48,210 nucleotides of DNA from positions 1 to 48,210 of the forward strand of contig NZ_CABVHQ010000048.1 of NCBI RefSeq assembly GCF_902497895.1, written 5' to 3'. The notes beneath the pieces were generated by a model. That model was given only the letters and a program-made list of their open reading frames with translations, was not told the origin of the DNA and did not search any database. This stretch comes from Pseudomonas fluorescens (GTDB taxonomy: Bacteria; Pseudomonadota; Gammaproteobacteria; Pseudomonadales; Pseudomonadaceae). The stretch's first letter is position 1. The number at the start of each line of letters is the position of its first letter. The translations under genes were made by a program, and so were the position numbers. Below are positions 1-8,392 of this stretch, in pieces.

Positions 1-396
1 ATCTCGCACAAAGCCAAAGCTGTGCTTGTCTTCCCGAAAATCATCAAAGCGGGTCTTGTATTCGGCGGCAGCTATGGCGAAGGCGTATTAATGAAGGGCA
101 CGAAAGTAGCAGATTATTACAACTCCGTTAGCGGGTCATGGGGGCTACAGGCAGGCGCCCAGTCCTATGGCTATGTGGTTTTTCTGATGACCGAAAAAGC
201 GGTGAAATATGTAGGTGAAACCAAGGGTTGGGAAATCGGCGTAGGGCCAACAGTTGTTGTGGTTGATGAAGGGATTGCGAAGAACCTGTCCAGCTCGACG
301 CTGAAAGACGATGCGTACGCGTTCATCTTTGACCAGCAAGGATTGATGGCGGGGATCAGCATCGAAGGAACGAAGATTTCCCTGATCAAGCGCTAA
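1..396 (+). CDS. SYLF-domain lipid-binding protein (3' part)
   Basis: This is the C-terminal 131 codons of a SYLF (Ysc84-like) domain protein; the reading frame is open at base 1, so the N-terminus lies outside the window. Seen: an opening AKAVLVFPK stretch, a glycine-rich GLVFGGSYGEGVL turn, the GSWGLQAGAQSYG segment, and a C-terminal ISIEGTKISLI strand, all in the order typical of bacterial SYLF proteins. The family is usually exported to the periplasm or anchored as a lipoprotein and binds phospholipid; its bacterial role is poorly defined. The signal peptide cannot be seen here. The next gene, cioB, converges on it from the other strand, so it is probably a single unit. Confidence 0.85.
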   Translation: MSHKAKAVLVFPKIIKAGLVFGGSYGEGVLMKGTKVADYYNSVSGSWGLQAGAQSYGYVVFLMTEKAVKYVGETKGWEIGVGPTVVVVDEGIAKNLSSSTLKDDAYAFIFDQQGLMAGISIEGTKISLIKR

Positions 397-774
397 ATCG
401 GCTATTTAGTTGGGCGTCGGGCGAGTGATGGCGACCTATGCCAACACAAGTATGGTTTTCCATTCAGGTTGGGCAGCCACTCAGTCCTGGCGCACAGACG
501 CATCAGTACATGAAAAGTGCTCTCGGCCGGAGCACGTTCACAACACGCCACGACGAACTCTTTTTTGGCCGATTTCTGTCAGACGTAATAGACATGAATC
601 GGCCAAAAACAGACTGTAGACAGGTTGCCGCTGATGTCGATATCTGCCGTGAGGCGCCGAGCCCGGCGCAACTGGCGTATATCGACAAGCTACCGTTTCC
701 CGACAAAGACCCGGTGCAGGGCCTTCATGGCGCAGTAGGCCAGTATTGGGTTAGCCAGCTTTGAAAGACTGCAG
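397..774. other. Intergenic region with an inverted repeat, no convincing gene
   Basis: About 380 bases lie between the convergent SYLF and cioB genes. Short open frames exist on both strands, but none has a ribosome-binding site or a recognisable domain. The clearest structure is a perfect 13-bp inverted repeat (562-574 and 597-609) built on TTTTTGGCCGATT. It could form a hairpin that ends transcription from either side, or be a decayed intergenic repeat. Confidence 0.5.
562..609. repeat. 13-bp perfect inverted repeat (TTTTTGGCCGATT arms)
   Basis: The arms at 562-574 and 597-609 are exact reverse complements with a 22-base loop. The T- and A-rich ends flank a GGCC core, so a transcript from either strand could fold. 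It lies between convergent genes, which fits a bidirectional terminator, although the loop is longer than usual. Confidence 0.55.
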
Positions 775-1776
775 TCAATCACGAGCCGCACGAACCTTCC
801 CGCTGAAGACTTTAAAGCCGTAAGTGTTGTATATGAGAGTCACCGGTATCAGCACGGCGAACCCGACCAACATGAAAATCTGACTGGTCGGACTAGAGGC
901 GGCAGCTTGCAAGGTCAGATGCGGCGGGATGATTAACGGATATAGCGCTGCGATCATCAATGCGAACGCCAGAACGAAGACTCCCAATGCAGCGAACAGT
1001 GGCAGATACTGCCGGCGGCTTCGAAATCCCAGGATGAAGCTGATTAGCAGTGCAGTGAGAAGGGCTGCGGCCGGCAGCCAGATAAGATGATCTGAAAGCC
1101 GATGCGCATATTGAGTGTCCAGTGTCGTTGTCCAGGCAACCAACACGGCCAATAGCATTAAGGTTACGATTGCCAGCACCCTGGCCTGACGACCTGATCG
1201 TCGCTGGAGTTCTTCTTCAGTACGCCAGTAAAGCCAGCAAGCGCCCAGCCATGTGTAACCCAACACAAGCACTGCGCCACAATACAGTGGAAACATACCC
1301 AGCCACTCCCAGCCGTCACCACTGTACTGCCCGCCATGATTGGGTATGCCTTGAACAAGCGTACCCAAGACCAGCCCCTGAGATCCACCGGCGAGTAGTG
1401 AACCGCCCAACAGCAAGCTGTCGACGCCACGCTTGATTCTGTCACTGGGCGCGTAGTCACGAAACTCCAGCGCTACCGCTCGAAGAATCAAAGCCAGAAA
1501 CATCAGGATAAAAGGCAGATAAAGCGCCGGCAGCAGGATGGCGTAGGCCAGCGGAAATAACGCCAGCAGGCCGCCGCCACCTAGCACGAGCCACGTTTCA
1601 TTAGCATCCCAAATAGGCAAGATGGACACAGCCATGGTACGTCGCTGCTTACTACAACGGGTAAGGCCCAGCAGCACGCCAACACCAAGATCAGTGCCGT
1701 CCAATAGCACATAGCTCAGCACCGAAAACCCCAAGGCTGCGGCAGAAAGTAGTGTTATCCAGTCATTGTCCAACAT
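775..1776 (-). CDS. cioB: Cyanide-insensitive (bd-type) ubiquinol oxidase subunit II
   Basis: This 333-residue polytopic membrane protein is the CydB/CioB subunit of a bd-type terminal oxidase, which oxidises ubiquinol and reduces oxygen to water in the inner membrane. Seen: about eight or nine hydrophobic segments, the family hallmark WDANETWLVLGGGGLLALFP near residues 56-75, and the following RAVALEFRD segment. Length fits the family. It starts 11 bases after the stop of cioA, so the two are one operon. No small third subunit (CydX-like) was found downstream. The short quinol loop of its partner points to the CIO subtype of Pseudomonas rather than the long-loop E. coli type. Confidence 0.93.
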   Translation of the reverse strand: MLDNDWITLLSAAALGFSVLSYVLLDGTDLGVGVLLGLTRCSKQRRTMAVSILPIWDANETWLVLGGGGLLALFPLAYAILLPALYLPFILMFLALILRAVALEFRDYAPSDRIKRGVDSLLLGGSLLAGGSQGLVLGTLVQGIPNHGGQYSGDGWEWLGMFPLYCGAVLVLGYTWLGACWLYWRTEEELQRRSGRQARVLAIVTLMLLAVLVAWTTTLDTQYAHRLSDHLIWLPAAALLTALLISFILGFRSRRQYLPLFAALGVFVLAFALMIAALYPLIIPPHLTLQAAASSPTSQIFMLVGFAVLIPVTLIYNTYGFKVFSGKVRAARD

Positions 1777-1787
1777 GGATCATGCCC

Positions 1788-3173
1788 TCAGGATTCACCT
1801 GTCTCGTCAGCCAAGGTTGGCTGCGGCCCGGGCTCGTCTTCGTGCGGTGGCTCACGCAGGAGTCGCAGAAGAACCCAGAGGCCAACGCCGAATATCAGCA
1901 GGTAAAACGACAGGATGAACCATGTTGACCCGATCACCTGCTGTCGAGACACCGACGACAGACTGTCAGCGGTGCGCAGCAGACCATAGACGGTGAAGGG
2001 TTGGCGGCCAACCTCGGTCACTACCCAGCCACTCAGCATCGCCAAAAATCCAGCCGGCGCCATCAGCACACTCCCTCGGAGCATCCAACGCGCTGCGAAC
2101 AGCCGTTGTCGCCAGCGCAATACCAAACTGGCCAGGCCCTGCCCCACCATCAATAGGCCCAGACCGACCATGAAGCGAAAAGCGAAGAACACCACTGGCA
2201 CCGGCGGGATGTCCTGAGGCGGGAATTCATCCAGTGCGGCGATGGTGCCACTCAGGTCGTGCCGAAGGTATAGCGACCCTATGCGCGGAATCGCCACTTC
2301 CCAATGGTTGCGTCGCTCAGTCATGTCTGGAAGGGCGAACAAGCGTAATGGTTCGCCCGCACCATCAGGCGGGCGAGTCCAGGAGCCTTCGATGGCGGCG
2401 ACCTTCTGCGGCTGAACTTTGAGGCTGTGTTGACCATGAAGATCTCCGACCACGATTTGCACAGGCGTGAGCAAGACAATCGCCCACAGCGCCATGGAGT
2501 ATGCAAGCCGTGCTCGCGGATTTTTAGGCGCACGTAACAGCTGCCAGGCGCTGACTCCGGCCACCAGCGTGGCGCTGCCGAGCAACGCAGCCAACGTCAT
2601 ATGCGCAAGCCGATAAGGAAACGATGGATTGAAAATGATCGCCCACCAATCCTCGGCAATGAAGCGTCCATCGGCGCCAATGGAGTAACCGGTGGGTGTA
2701 TGCATCCAGGAATTGGCCGACAGGATCCAGAACGCGCTGATCAACGATCCGAGGGCTACGGCGCAGGTGGCGAAAAAATGCAGACGAGGGCCTACCTTCT
2801 TCAATCCGAATAACATGATGCCAAGGAAGCCTGCCTCCAGGAAAAATGCGGCAAGCACTTCGTAGAACATCAATGGGCCGAGGATGTCTCCCGCCTGAGT
2901 CGAAAGCCGCGACCAATTCAGCCCGAATTGGTACTCCAGTATTATCCCCGAGGCGGTGCCCACCGCCACGTTGAGGGCAAACACTTTTAGCCAGTAAAGG
3001 TAGACGTCCAGGTAGATCTTTAGCCCACGCCACAGCCAAAGAGCTTCGAGCACCATTAGAAAGTTGGCCAAACCGATGGTGAGTGCCGCCAGCACAATAT
3101 GAAAGCTGATGGTGATCGCAAACTGGGCTCGCGCCGCCATCAGCGCCGAATCAACGGCGTCCATGCCGTCCAC
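1788..3173 (-). CDS. cioA: Cyanide-insensitive (bd-type) ubiquinol oxidase subunit I
   Basis: Subunit I (461 residues) carries the hemes and the quinol site of the bd-type oxidase. Seen: the N-terminal ARAQFAITISFH motif with His25 in the position of the E. coli CydA His19 heme ligand, RLAHMTLAALL carrying the counterpart of His186, FMVGLGLLMV carrying the axial methionine, and the GWVVTEVGRQPF signature. The region between the quinol-loop helices is short, as in CioA-type enzymes, which in Pseudomonas support respiration in low oxygen or when cyanide is present. Transcribed with cioB. No clear ANR box was recognised upstream, so regulation is not assigned. Confidence 0.93.
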   Translation of the reverse strand: MDGMDAVDSALMAARAQFAITISFHIVLAALTIGLANFLMVLEALWLWRGLKIYLDVYLYWLKVFALNVAVGTASGIILEYQFGLNWSRLSTQAGDILGPLMFYEVLAAFFLEAGFLGIMLFGLKKVGPRLHFFATCAVALGSLISAFWILSANSWMHTPTGYSIGADGRFIAEDWWAIIFNPSFPYRLAHMTLAALLGSATLVAGVSAWQLLRAPKNPRARLAYSMALWAIVLLTPVQIVVGDLHGQHSLKVQPQKVAAIEGSWTRPPDGAGEPLRLFALPDMTERRNHWEVAIPRIGSLYLRHDLSGTIAALDEFPPQDIPPVPVVFFAFRFMVGLGLLMVGQGLASLVLRWRQRLFAARWMLRGSVLMAPAGFLAMLSGWVVTEVGRQPFTVYGLLRTADSLSSVSRQQVIGSTWFILSFYLLIFGVGLWVLLRLLREPPHEDEPGPQPTLADETGES

Positions 3174-3584
3174 TCACCGTTGGCCAAGGTATGCAGGAAT
3201 AAGCTGCTGGCAGCAGCAAGCAATGGTTACGCGGATAGCTAAAGGTTTTGGCGGGTATAGGCATGGCACGTGTCCAATGCAGTATTTGTCGGTTGACTCT
3301 CCTCGATGCCAATGATTCCGAAAGTCAAAGCTCGAACAAAATATTACTCCCTGGACAAGCGGAATTAAGAGGCAGCTATCGTCCAGACCCGGTCGCCAGC
3401 TGCCAGCAATCGAACAGCGTCAACGACTCAGAGAGATGCTGAACGACGGCGATCCGACCAACGGTGCTGCCGAACCCGCCAGTCACTGACCCGATAGCGA
3501 ATGGCGGCTACCGGTCTGGTTGTATGAATGGGCTATGCGATCGTTGTCAGCGGATGTACCCCGAAGCGGTGAATGGCTGTTGAG
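3174..3584. other. Intergenic region upstream of cioA, no gene recognised
   Basis: About 410 bases separate cioA from the end of the GGDEF/EAL gene; both lie on the minus strand. The cioA promoter must be in its right-hand neighbour region, but I see no convincing TTGAT-N4-ATCAA (ANR) site or strong terminator. Short open frames here have no ribosome-binding site or domain. Confidence 0.45.
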
Positions 3585-5594
3585 CTACTTGCGCTCTCGC
3601 TCTTCATACCACTGCTTGAACGCTTCGGCACTTACCGGTCGGCAGACGTGAAAGCCCTGGGCGATGTCGCAGTGATATACGCCCAGCGCATCGAGCACGT
3701 CGGCTGTTTCTACGCCTTCGGCGATGACCGACATGCCAAGGTTGTGGCCAAGGTCGACGACGCTTCGAACGATCATCTCGTTGGCCTGATCGCTTTGCAT
3801 GGCCAGTACAAAGGATTTGTCGATCTTGAGTTCGCTGATGGGCAAGTCCTTCAACTGAGCGAGGCTGGTATAGCCGGCGCCGAAATCATCGATGGCGATA
3901 TGGATGCCCATCGTATGGAGCTGTATCAGGATGGTACGAGCAGCATGGGAATCGAGCATGATGGCCGACTCGGTCACTTCGAGCACGAGCATATTCGGGG
4001 TCAGTTTGTGGTGCTCAAGCAGGTCGACGATCTGAAACACCAGCTTGTCGTCCAACAGGTTGCGCGCAGAAATATTGACGGCAACCGGTATGCATATTCC
4101 GGCGTCGGCCCAGACCCGCACCTGAGCCAGAGCGAGATTGAGCACGTAATGAGTCAGGGAGCCGATTATCCCGGTGAGCTCGGCGAAGGGGATGAAATCG
4201 TCCGGACGCACCAGGCCGCGTACCGGGTGTTGCCAGCGCGCCAACGCCTCGACGCCGGTGACTTTTCCTGTGCTCAGGCTGACCTTGGGTTGGTATTCCA
4301 GGAACAACTCGCCGCGACTCAGACCTCGGCGCAGCTCACCGAGCATCGCAAGACGTTCCGGTGTGCGCCGATCCGACTTCGGATCGTAGGCGAGTATCCC
4401 CTTGCCCTGCTTCTTGGCTGCATACATGGCGATGTCGGCGCGCTGCATGAGCGTCGAAGGATCATCACCGTGCATGCCGGAAACCACCACACCAAAGCTG
4501 GCTTCGACATCAAGGTCGACTCCGTCGATTTCAAAAGAGGCAGTGATCGCGGTGTGCAGCCGTAGCGCTGCTTTCAAAGCCCCATCCAGGCCCTCTACTT
4601 CGGGCAACAGAATGGCAAACTCGTCGCCTCCCAACCGGGCGACCGTGTCGATTTCCCGTGCTTCACTGATCAGCCGCTTGCCGATCTGGTCGAGCAGGCG
4701 GTCCCCGTAGTGGTGCCCCAGGGTGTCGTTGACTTCCTTGAATCGATCAAGATCGATCAGCAACAGACCCGTGGTTGACCCATGGCGGCGTCCCAGGCGC
4801 AGTGCCTGCTCGAAACGGTCGGCCAGGAGAGTCCGGTTGGCCAGCCCGGTGAGTTTGTCATGCAGCGAAGCGTGCAAGGCGTCCTTGCGTTGACTGTCGA
4901 GCTCGATACGAGTGCCCCGCAGCACCTGGGCGAACAGGCCGGCGAGGAGCAGCCCGGCGATAAAAACGATTGGAGTGGAATTGGCGTTGAAGGACTCCCG
5001 TGTACGCAGCTTCTCCAGCGCCACGATCGACTGCTGGTGGTGATCGGCCGATGCTTGCAGGACGACTTTTTCAATCTTTTCGAACAGCGGGTCGCACTCT
5101 TCGTTGTCGATCCAGCGCACCTGGGCGTCATCTCCACGATCGACGGCGTCGAACATCTTGTTGATACTTCCCAGGTAGGGAGTCAGTGCCGTGCGAACAT
5201 CCTCGACAAGAAGGTGTTCCGCAGGTGATCCGGAACGGTGAACACGATCGAGTGCAATGGTCAGTTGCGTTACAACATTCTTGAATTTACGACGTACTTC
5301 CGGGCTGGGATCCAGCCGATATTTATTCTCCAGAGACTCGGCAGCTGCCACGGCAATTGCTGCCGCTATGTAGTGGTCGGACAGAGCGCTCGAGGCGATC
5401 GCCTCCTTCCCCAAGCGTCCGGTGGTAACCGAAGACCACACCGCAAAGCCGCTGATTGCCAGCAGCACGGCGACCAGACCATAGCGCGCCCACCTGCTGG
5501 GTATTGTTTTGCTCCAGCGCATAAGACTGGGTACGGCAATCACTTGCGCAAAGGCTTCAGGATGCACCGGAATTGCTGGCGGTAAATTGCTCAT
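3585..5594 (-). CDS. Membrane-anchored GGDEF/EAL cyclic-di-GMP protein
   Basis: This 669-residue protein makes and/or breaks down cyclic di-GMP. Domain order: a short cytoplasmic N-terminus, membrane helix 1 (about residues 39-56), a mostly helical periplasmic sensor (about 60-200), membrane helix 2 (about 202-222), GGDEF domain (about 240-395), EAL domain (about 415-660). Seen: intact GGDEF (LGGDEFAIL near 320) with the DLDRFKEVND segment, and intact EAL (GVEALARWQHP near 448), DDFGAGYTS, and IAEGVET. Both active sites look preserved, so net activity cannot be read from sequence. The periplasmic part resembles a four-helix-bundle ligand sensor, which is an inference. It is a stand-alone gene with free space on both sides. 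Confidence 0.92.
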   Translation of the reverse strand: MSNLPPAIPVHPEAFAQVIAVPSLMRWSKTIPSRWARYGLVAVLLAISGFAVWSSVTTGRLGKEAIASSALSDHYIAAAIAVAAAESLENKYRLDPSPEVRRKFKNVVTQLTIALDRVHRSGSPAEHLLVEDVRTALTPYLGSINKMFDAVDRGDDAQVRWIDNEECDPLFEKIEKVVLQASADHHQQSIVALEKLRTRESFNANSTPIVFIAGLLLAGLFAQVLRGTRIELDSQRKDALHASLHDKLTGLANRTLLADRFEQALRLGRRHGSTTGLLLIDLDRFKEVNDTLGHHYGDRLLDQIGKRLISEAREIDTVARLGGDEFAILLPEVEGLDGALKAALRLHTAITASFEIDGVDLDVEASFGVVVSGMHGDDPSTLMQRADIAMYAAKKQGKGILAYDPKSDRRTPERLAMLGELRRGLSRGELFLEYQPKVSLSTGKVTGVEALARWQHPVRGLVRPDDFIPFAELTGIIGSLTHYVLNLALAQVRVWADAGICIPVAVNISARNLLDDKLVFQIVDLLEHHKLTPNMLVLEVTESAIMLDSHAARTILIQLHTMGIHIAIDDFGAGYTSLAQLKDLPISELKIDKSFVLAMQSDQANEMIVRSVVDLGHNLGMSVIAEGVETADVLDALGVYHCDIAQGFHVCRPVSAEAFKQWYEERERK

Positions 5595-6307
5595 GCGCTA
5601 CCTCAGGAGAAGTGGCTGATTCCATTCTTATTGGCAATGTCCGCCAAAACTTGAGCATTGTCGAACACCAAATTAATTTTGAGTATTCAATAATGGCTGT
5701 GCAACGTTAATGCATCTAAAAACAGTTAAGTGATATTCAATTGGATGTAAAACAACCTGAGTCTGAACAGACTCTATCAACCCTCCCCCCGCATCGTCTC
5801 ATGCGCAAGCCGTGGATTCTATTGGACCTAAGCCGTAGCCTCTGGCAGCTTCGAGCCCTGCAGGCGTCAGGCAACTTGATAAAGGTTGTTGTAGATTTGC
5901 CGCAGACGTCACCCCATTTGGATATAATGATGATTACACTTCTGCGCGCCTGAAGCTAAAACAAAATCCTCAATACCAGGCACAAAGTTATTTACGCTAT
6001 CAAGCCACTGACAAGTTAATTCTTCATGTAGGCGTACCGCGTTTATGGGGTGGCGAAACCGAAGTGGCTGCTTTCGGTCCGAAGGCAGCCTTTCTCGACT
6101 GGCGGCTCAGGGCCGGGATCCGCCCTTCGTGACGGGGCAATAATCGGCCCTTTGCAGCCACTCGCTAACGCCGCGTTAACCGACAGCAGGTTGCGGATGA
6201 TTTCGGCAACGTGGCGGGCGACGCCCGTGCCACCATCGAAGGAACGGTGATGAGGCGGACGTTTACGTCAGGCGAACACAAACGATGAATAAAGCCGGTC
6301 TTCGAAC
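5595..6307. other. Long intergenic region with eroded coding remnants
   Basis: About 700 bases without an intact gene. The first 150 bases, upstream of the GGDEF/EAL gene, are AT-rich and probably hold its promoter. Further right, one plus-strand frame (about 5899-6066) reads like an outer-membrane transporter piece (listed separately) and then dissolves into GC-rich intergenic sequence. I see nothing else that can be supported. Confidence 0.45.
5899..6066 (+). pseudogene. Possible remnant of an outer-membrane aromatic transporter
   Basis: One frame reads through PFGYNDDYTSARLKLKQ, then QAQSYLRYQATDKLILHVGV, and ends with LWGGETEV. The alternating polar/hydrophobic pattern suggests beta-strands and resembles the family of putative phenol-degradation (MetA-type) outer-membrane transporters. 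There is no start codon with a ribosome-binding site, and the family would need about 250 more residues, so it can only be a fragment. The family assignment is from memory of the pattern and is weak. Confidence 0.3.
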
Positions 6308-6382
6308 CTATGCAAACCCGAGGAACGACAGAATAAACAGGACGATCACAACTGCCCCGACGATGTAGACGATGTTGTTCAT
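6308..6382 (-). CDS. 24-residue hydrophobic membrane peptide
   Basis: A very short open frame encodes MNNIVYIVGAVVIVLFILSF followed by LGFA and a stop. It is preceded by a good ribosome-binding site (GAGAGGTGG, about 5 bases before the ATG). Almost the whole peptide is one membrane helix with a polar N-terminal MNN, so it would insert in the inner membrane. Similar MNxIxYIVG-type peptides are, as far as I recall, widespread in Pseudomonas genomes without known function. The good ribosome-binding site and clean helix argue that it is real. No neighbour is close enough for an operon. Confidence 0.65.
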   Translation of the reverse strand: MNNIVYIVGAVVIVLFILSFLGFA

Positions 6383-6677
6383 GAAATCCACCTCTCAAGC
6401 TGAACAGGATTGCGCCACGAGGGTGTTACAAATACAAGGTACTGCACCTTTGCTCGCAATTCCATTCGGCAACACGCATAGCTCCGTTCCTCATTTGCAA
6501 TGATCGTGGCCGCGTTTTTGCCCACTCTGACCAGGAGTTGCCGGTGGTCGTTGCATTTCGCTTGCCGCCGGCGTTTGGCTAAGCTGTACAGATCGAGACG
6601 AACTGAAAACCTGAGTGATAGCGGCCATCAGCGGATCTGGATTGGCATCAAGACGGTAACCCACAAAGGAGACGACT

Positions 6678-6968
6678 ATGTATGCGGTGATAAGAACCTA
6701 CTCAGGTCCTGGCGCAAAACAGCTTTTCGATTTTTTGGAAAAGCAAAAGGCCGACGTCGAAGCTGCCCTGCGCAAAGTGTCTGGCCTCGCCAGCTACACC
6801 CTGCTGCCTCTCGGAGATGGCGGTATGTCGGTGACTGTTTGCACGGACAAGGCCGGCACCGATGAGAGCATGAAAATCGCGCGCGACTGGATTCAGAAAA
6901 ACGCCTCGCATATCCACGCGAACCCGCCGGTCGTCACCGAAGGTCCGGTTATTGTGCAGATCAATTAG
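6678..6968 (+). CDS. Small conserved protein of unknown function (ferredoxin-like fold suspected)
   Basis: This 96-residue soluble protein has a strong ribosome-binding site (AAAGGAGACGACT before the ATG). It starts with MYAVIRTYSGPGAKQLFDFL and contains the TLLPLGDGGMSVTVCTDKAG strand-turn-strand pair and a C-terminal VVTEGPVIVQIN strand. The beta-alpha-beta pattern and size resemble dimeric alpha-beta barrel proteins (antibiotic-biosynthesis monooxygenase-like), but no catalytic residue can be named. A terminator-like hairpin lies about 150 bases downstream, so it is probably transcribed alone. Confidence 0.8.
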   Translation: MYAVIRTYSGPGAKQLFDFLEKQKADVEAALRKVSGLASYTLLPLGDGGMSVTVCTDKAGTDESMKIARDWIQKNASHIHANPPVVTEGPVIVQIN

Positions 6969-7116
6969 CGCGCCCTGGCGATCCCGCACGACACTATCGC
7001 TATCGCAGTCATAGCTTTTGCCGGTCCTTGGCACTCTGCAGACAGGAAGCCCTCTCCCTCGCAGGAGAGGGCAACCGCGAACCTTTTAGTCGCTTGCGGG
7101 CACAGCGAAGGAGTAA

Positions 7117-7362
7117 ATGAAAACGGGCGCCCTGTCGGGCGCCCGTTTTATTTGCGGCAGCGTGCGGCGTGCTACCCGGCGTGAGCATGTGCAACGTCTA
7201 AAGCAGCGCAGCGATCCATCGGCCTTACGCCAATGCCCGCGCTGCGGCAGTGCGCTGGTGGTGCGTACATTCAAAAGTGGCAGCAAAACCGGCCAACGGT
7301 TTTGGGGATGCAGTACATTCCCCAAGTGCCGGACAATGCAGCCCATAGCGCCAAGTAGCTAA
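7117..7362 (+). CDS. Short protein with a topoisomerase-type C4 zinc ribbon (possible fragment)
   Basis: The last 45 residues form a clear four-cysteine zinc ribbon: CPRCGSALVVRTFKSG, then GQRFWGCSTFPKCR. This module occurs at the C-terminus of DNA topoisomerase I and of some Mrr-type restriction-endonuclease-like proteins. The first available ATG (7117) sits on the left arm of a strong terminator hairpin and has no functional start context. In-frame GTG codons at 7162 and 7189 are alternatives. The upstream REHVQRLKQR stretch looks like the linker that precedes the ribbon in larger proteins, so this may be the surviving 3' end of a longer gene rather than a complete one. Confidence 0.5.
   Translation: MKTGALSGARFICGSVRRATRREHVQRLKQRSDPSALRQCPRCGSALVVRTFKSGSKTGQRFWGCSTFPKCRTMQPIAPSS
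7120..7152 (+). terminator. Rho-independent terminator
   Basis: Perfect 13-bp stem (7120-7132 and 7137-7149) with a four-base loop TGTC, GC-rich core GGGCGCCC, and a TTTTATTT tail on the plus strand. It most likely ends the transcript of the 96-residue protein gene at 6678-6968. The A-tract on its left side could also let it work on the minus strand. Confidence 0.8.
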
Positions 7363-7413
7363 GCTTTATCAGGAGGCCGCTTCGCGAAATTCTGAAAAGT
7401 CAGGAGGCTAAAA

Positions 7414-7551
7414 GTGAGCAAACAACCTCAACCCCGTAGCCGCTCCAACCCTCAGCCCAGATCCCGCCCGGTAGTGCCTGACCTGCCCGGCAAAACGGGC
7501 AACAAGTCCGGGGGCTTGCGCGGCAACTACCCGACGAAGAAGTCGAAATGA
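7414..7551 (+). CDS. 45-residue basic, proline-rich peptide
   Basis: A GTG start at 7414 follows a near-perfect ribosome-binding site (AGGAGG, 6 bases away). The peptide begins (M)SKQPQPRSRSNPQPRSRPVV and ends GGLRGNYPTKKSK. It contains the imperfect repeat PQPRSRSN/PQPRSRPV and is strongly basic with no hydrophobic core, so it is likely disordered and could bind nucleic acid or a membrane surface. I do not recognise a family with a known function. The strong ribosome-binding site and clean stop support a real gene. It lies about 50 bases downstream of the zinc-ribbon frame and may share its transcript. Confidence 0.6.
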   Translation: MSKQPQPRSRSNPQPRSRPVVPDLPGKTGNKSGGLRGNYPTKKSK

Positions 7552-7787
7552 CCTGAGGAGTACGGCAGGCTTTGCGACTATCACCATTGACCGTCTCAAG
7601 TCGTTCACTCTGGCCTTCACGATCTCCACTGTTTTGTAGTCTGCATTGCTACGTAAATCTGCCAGCGTTTGGTTAATCAGCAGACCTGAAATTTGCATAG
7701 GAAGGCGATTTTCGTTCCGGCCGACCACATTAAGGATATCGTCGCCACCCAGCAGTCTTATGCGGGCGTGTCCAGCGCATTCTCCGA

Positions 7788-8161
7788 TCATCCAAAGCCG
7801 AACCTGCCGGTTACCAGACCAGCCATCAAGCCCACCACCATGACCGGAATCAGCGGGACAAACAGCTCGGAGGTATCAACCTGCAAGGACGCTGCGGCAC
7901 GGGCCAGTGGACCGCCCCACGGCAACAGATTGGTCACGCTCGCCGCAAGTATCACCACAGGTGAGTGATAACGGCGAGTCGCAGGCGCTTGAACAGCGGC
8001 AGCATCGCGGTGACGGTAATCATGTAGGTCATTGAACCGTCACCATCCAGGGATACTAGGCCTGCCAGCAGCGCGGCAAAAACCACGGCCTTCATCGGGT
8101 CGCCGTTGATCAGCTTGATGAATTTTCGAATGATCGGATCGAACAGACCGGTATCGAACAT
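7788..8161 (-). pseudogene. Broken CitMHS-family citrate/proton symporter
   Basis: Two frames on the minus strand together match an internal part of the CitMHS transporter family. The first (from 8161) reads MFDTGLFDPIIRKF, then DPMKAVVFAALLAGLVSLDG and the DGSMTYMITVTAML motif. Near 7955-7970 the frame shifts, and the second frame reads ASVTNLLPWGGPLARAAASL, then PVMVVGLMAGLVTG, ending at a stop at 7788-7790. The family has about 430 residues. Here only about 120 remain, with neither end, so it cannot work. Neighbouring sequence on both sides is also degraded. Confidence 0.75.
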
Positions 8162-8204
8162 TTACGGCGTAAGGCGCGAGCACGCCAGTGGTGCGTTTTA
8201 TGAA

Positions 8205-8340
8205 CTGGCGCTGGCTGGGACTTAGCCTTGGATTCGGCGGCGGTCAGCAGAATCCACCCTAAACCCTTGTTGCTGCCGACAGAGCCATTTGTCACCGCAA
8301 TGCGCGCCTTAGGGTTTGGCACCCCCAACGCCAGCCTTGG
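8205..8340 (-). pseudogene. Possible fragment of an ABC transporter permease
   Basis: The minus-strand translation includes RIAVTNGSVGSNKGLGWILL followed by TAAES. A G-x-N-K/R-G-L-G block after a helix is common near the end of nitrate/sulfonate-type ABC permeases. Only this short stretch is recognisable, and it sits beside the broken CitMHS gene, so I read it as debris. The assignment is weak. Confidence 0.25.
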
Positions 8341-8392
8341 CATGACGTTGTTTTGCTCGGCGCGCATCACTCTTCGTTTTGGATAGGGACGG

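Noticed and set aside
438..764. A 108-codon frame between the SYLF gene and cioB
   Set aside because: No ribosome-binding site, no domain, and it runs across the inverted repeat at 562-609.
3573..4565. A 330-codon open frame antisense to the GGDEF/EAL gene
   Set aside because: The sense frame has intact catalytic motifs; the antisense frame has none and arises from codon bias.
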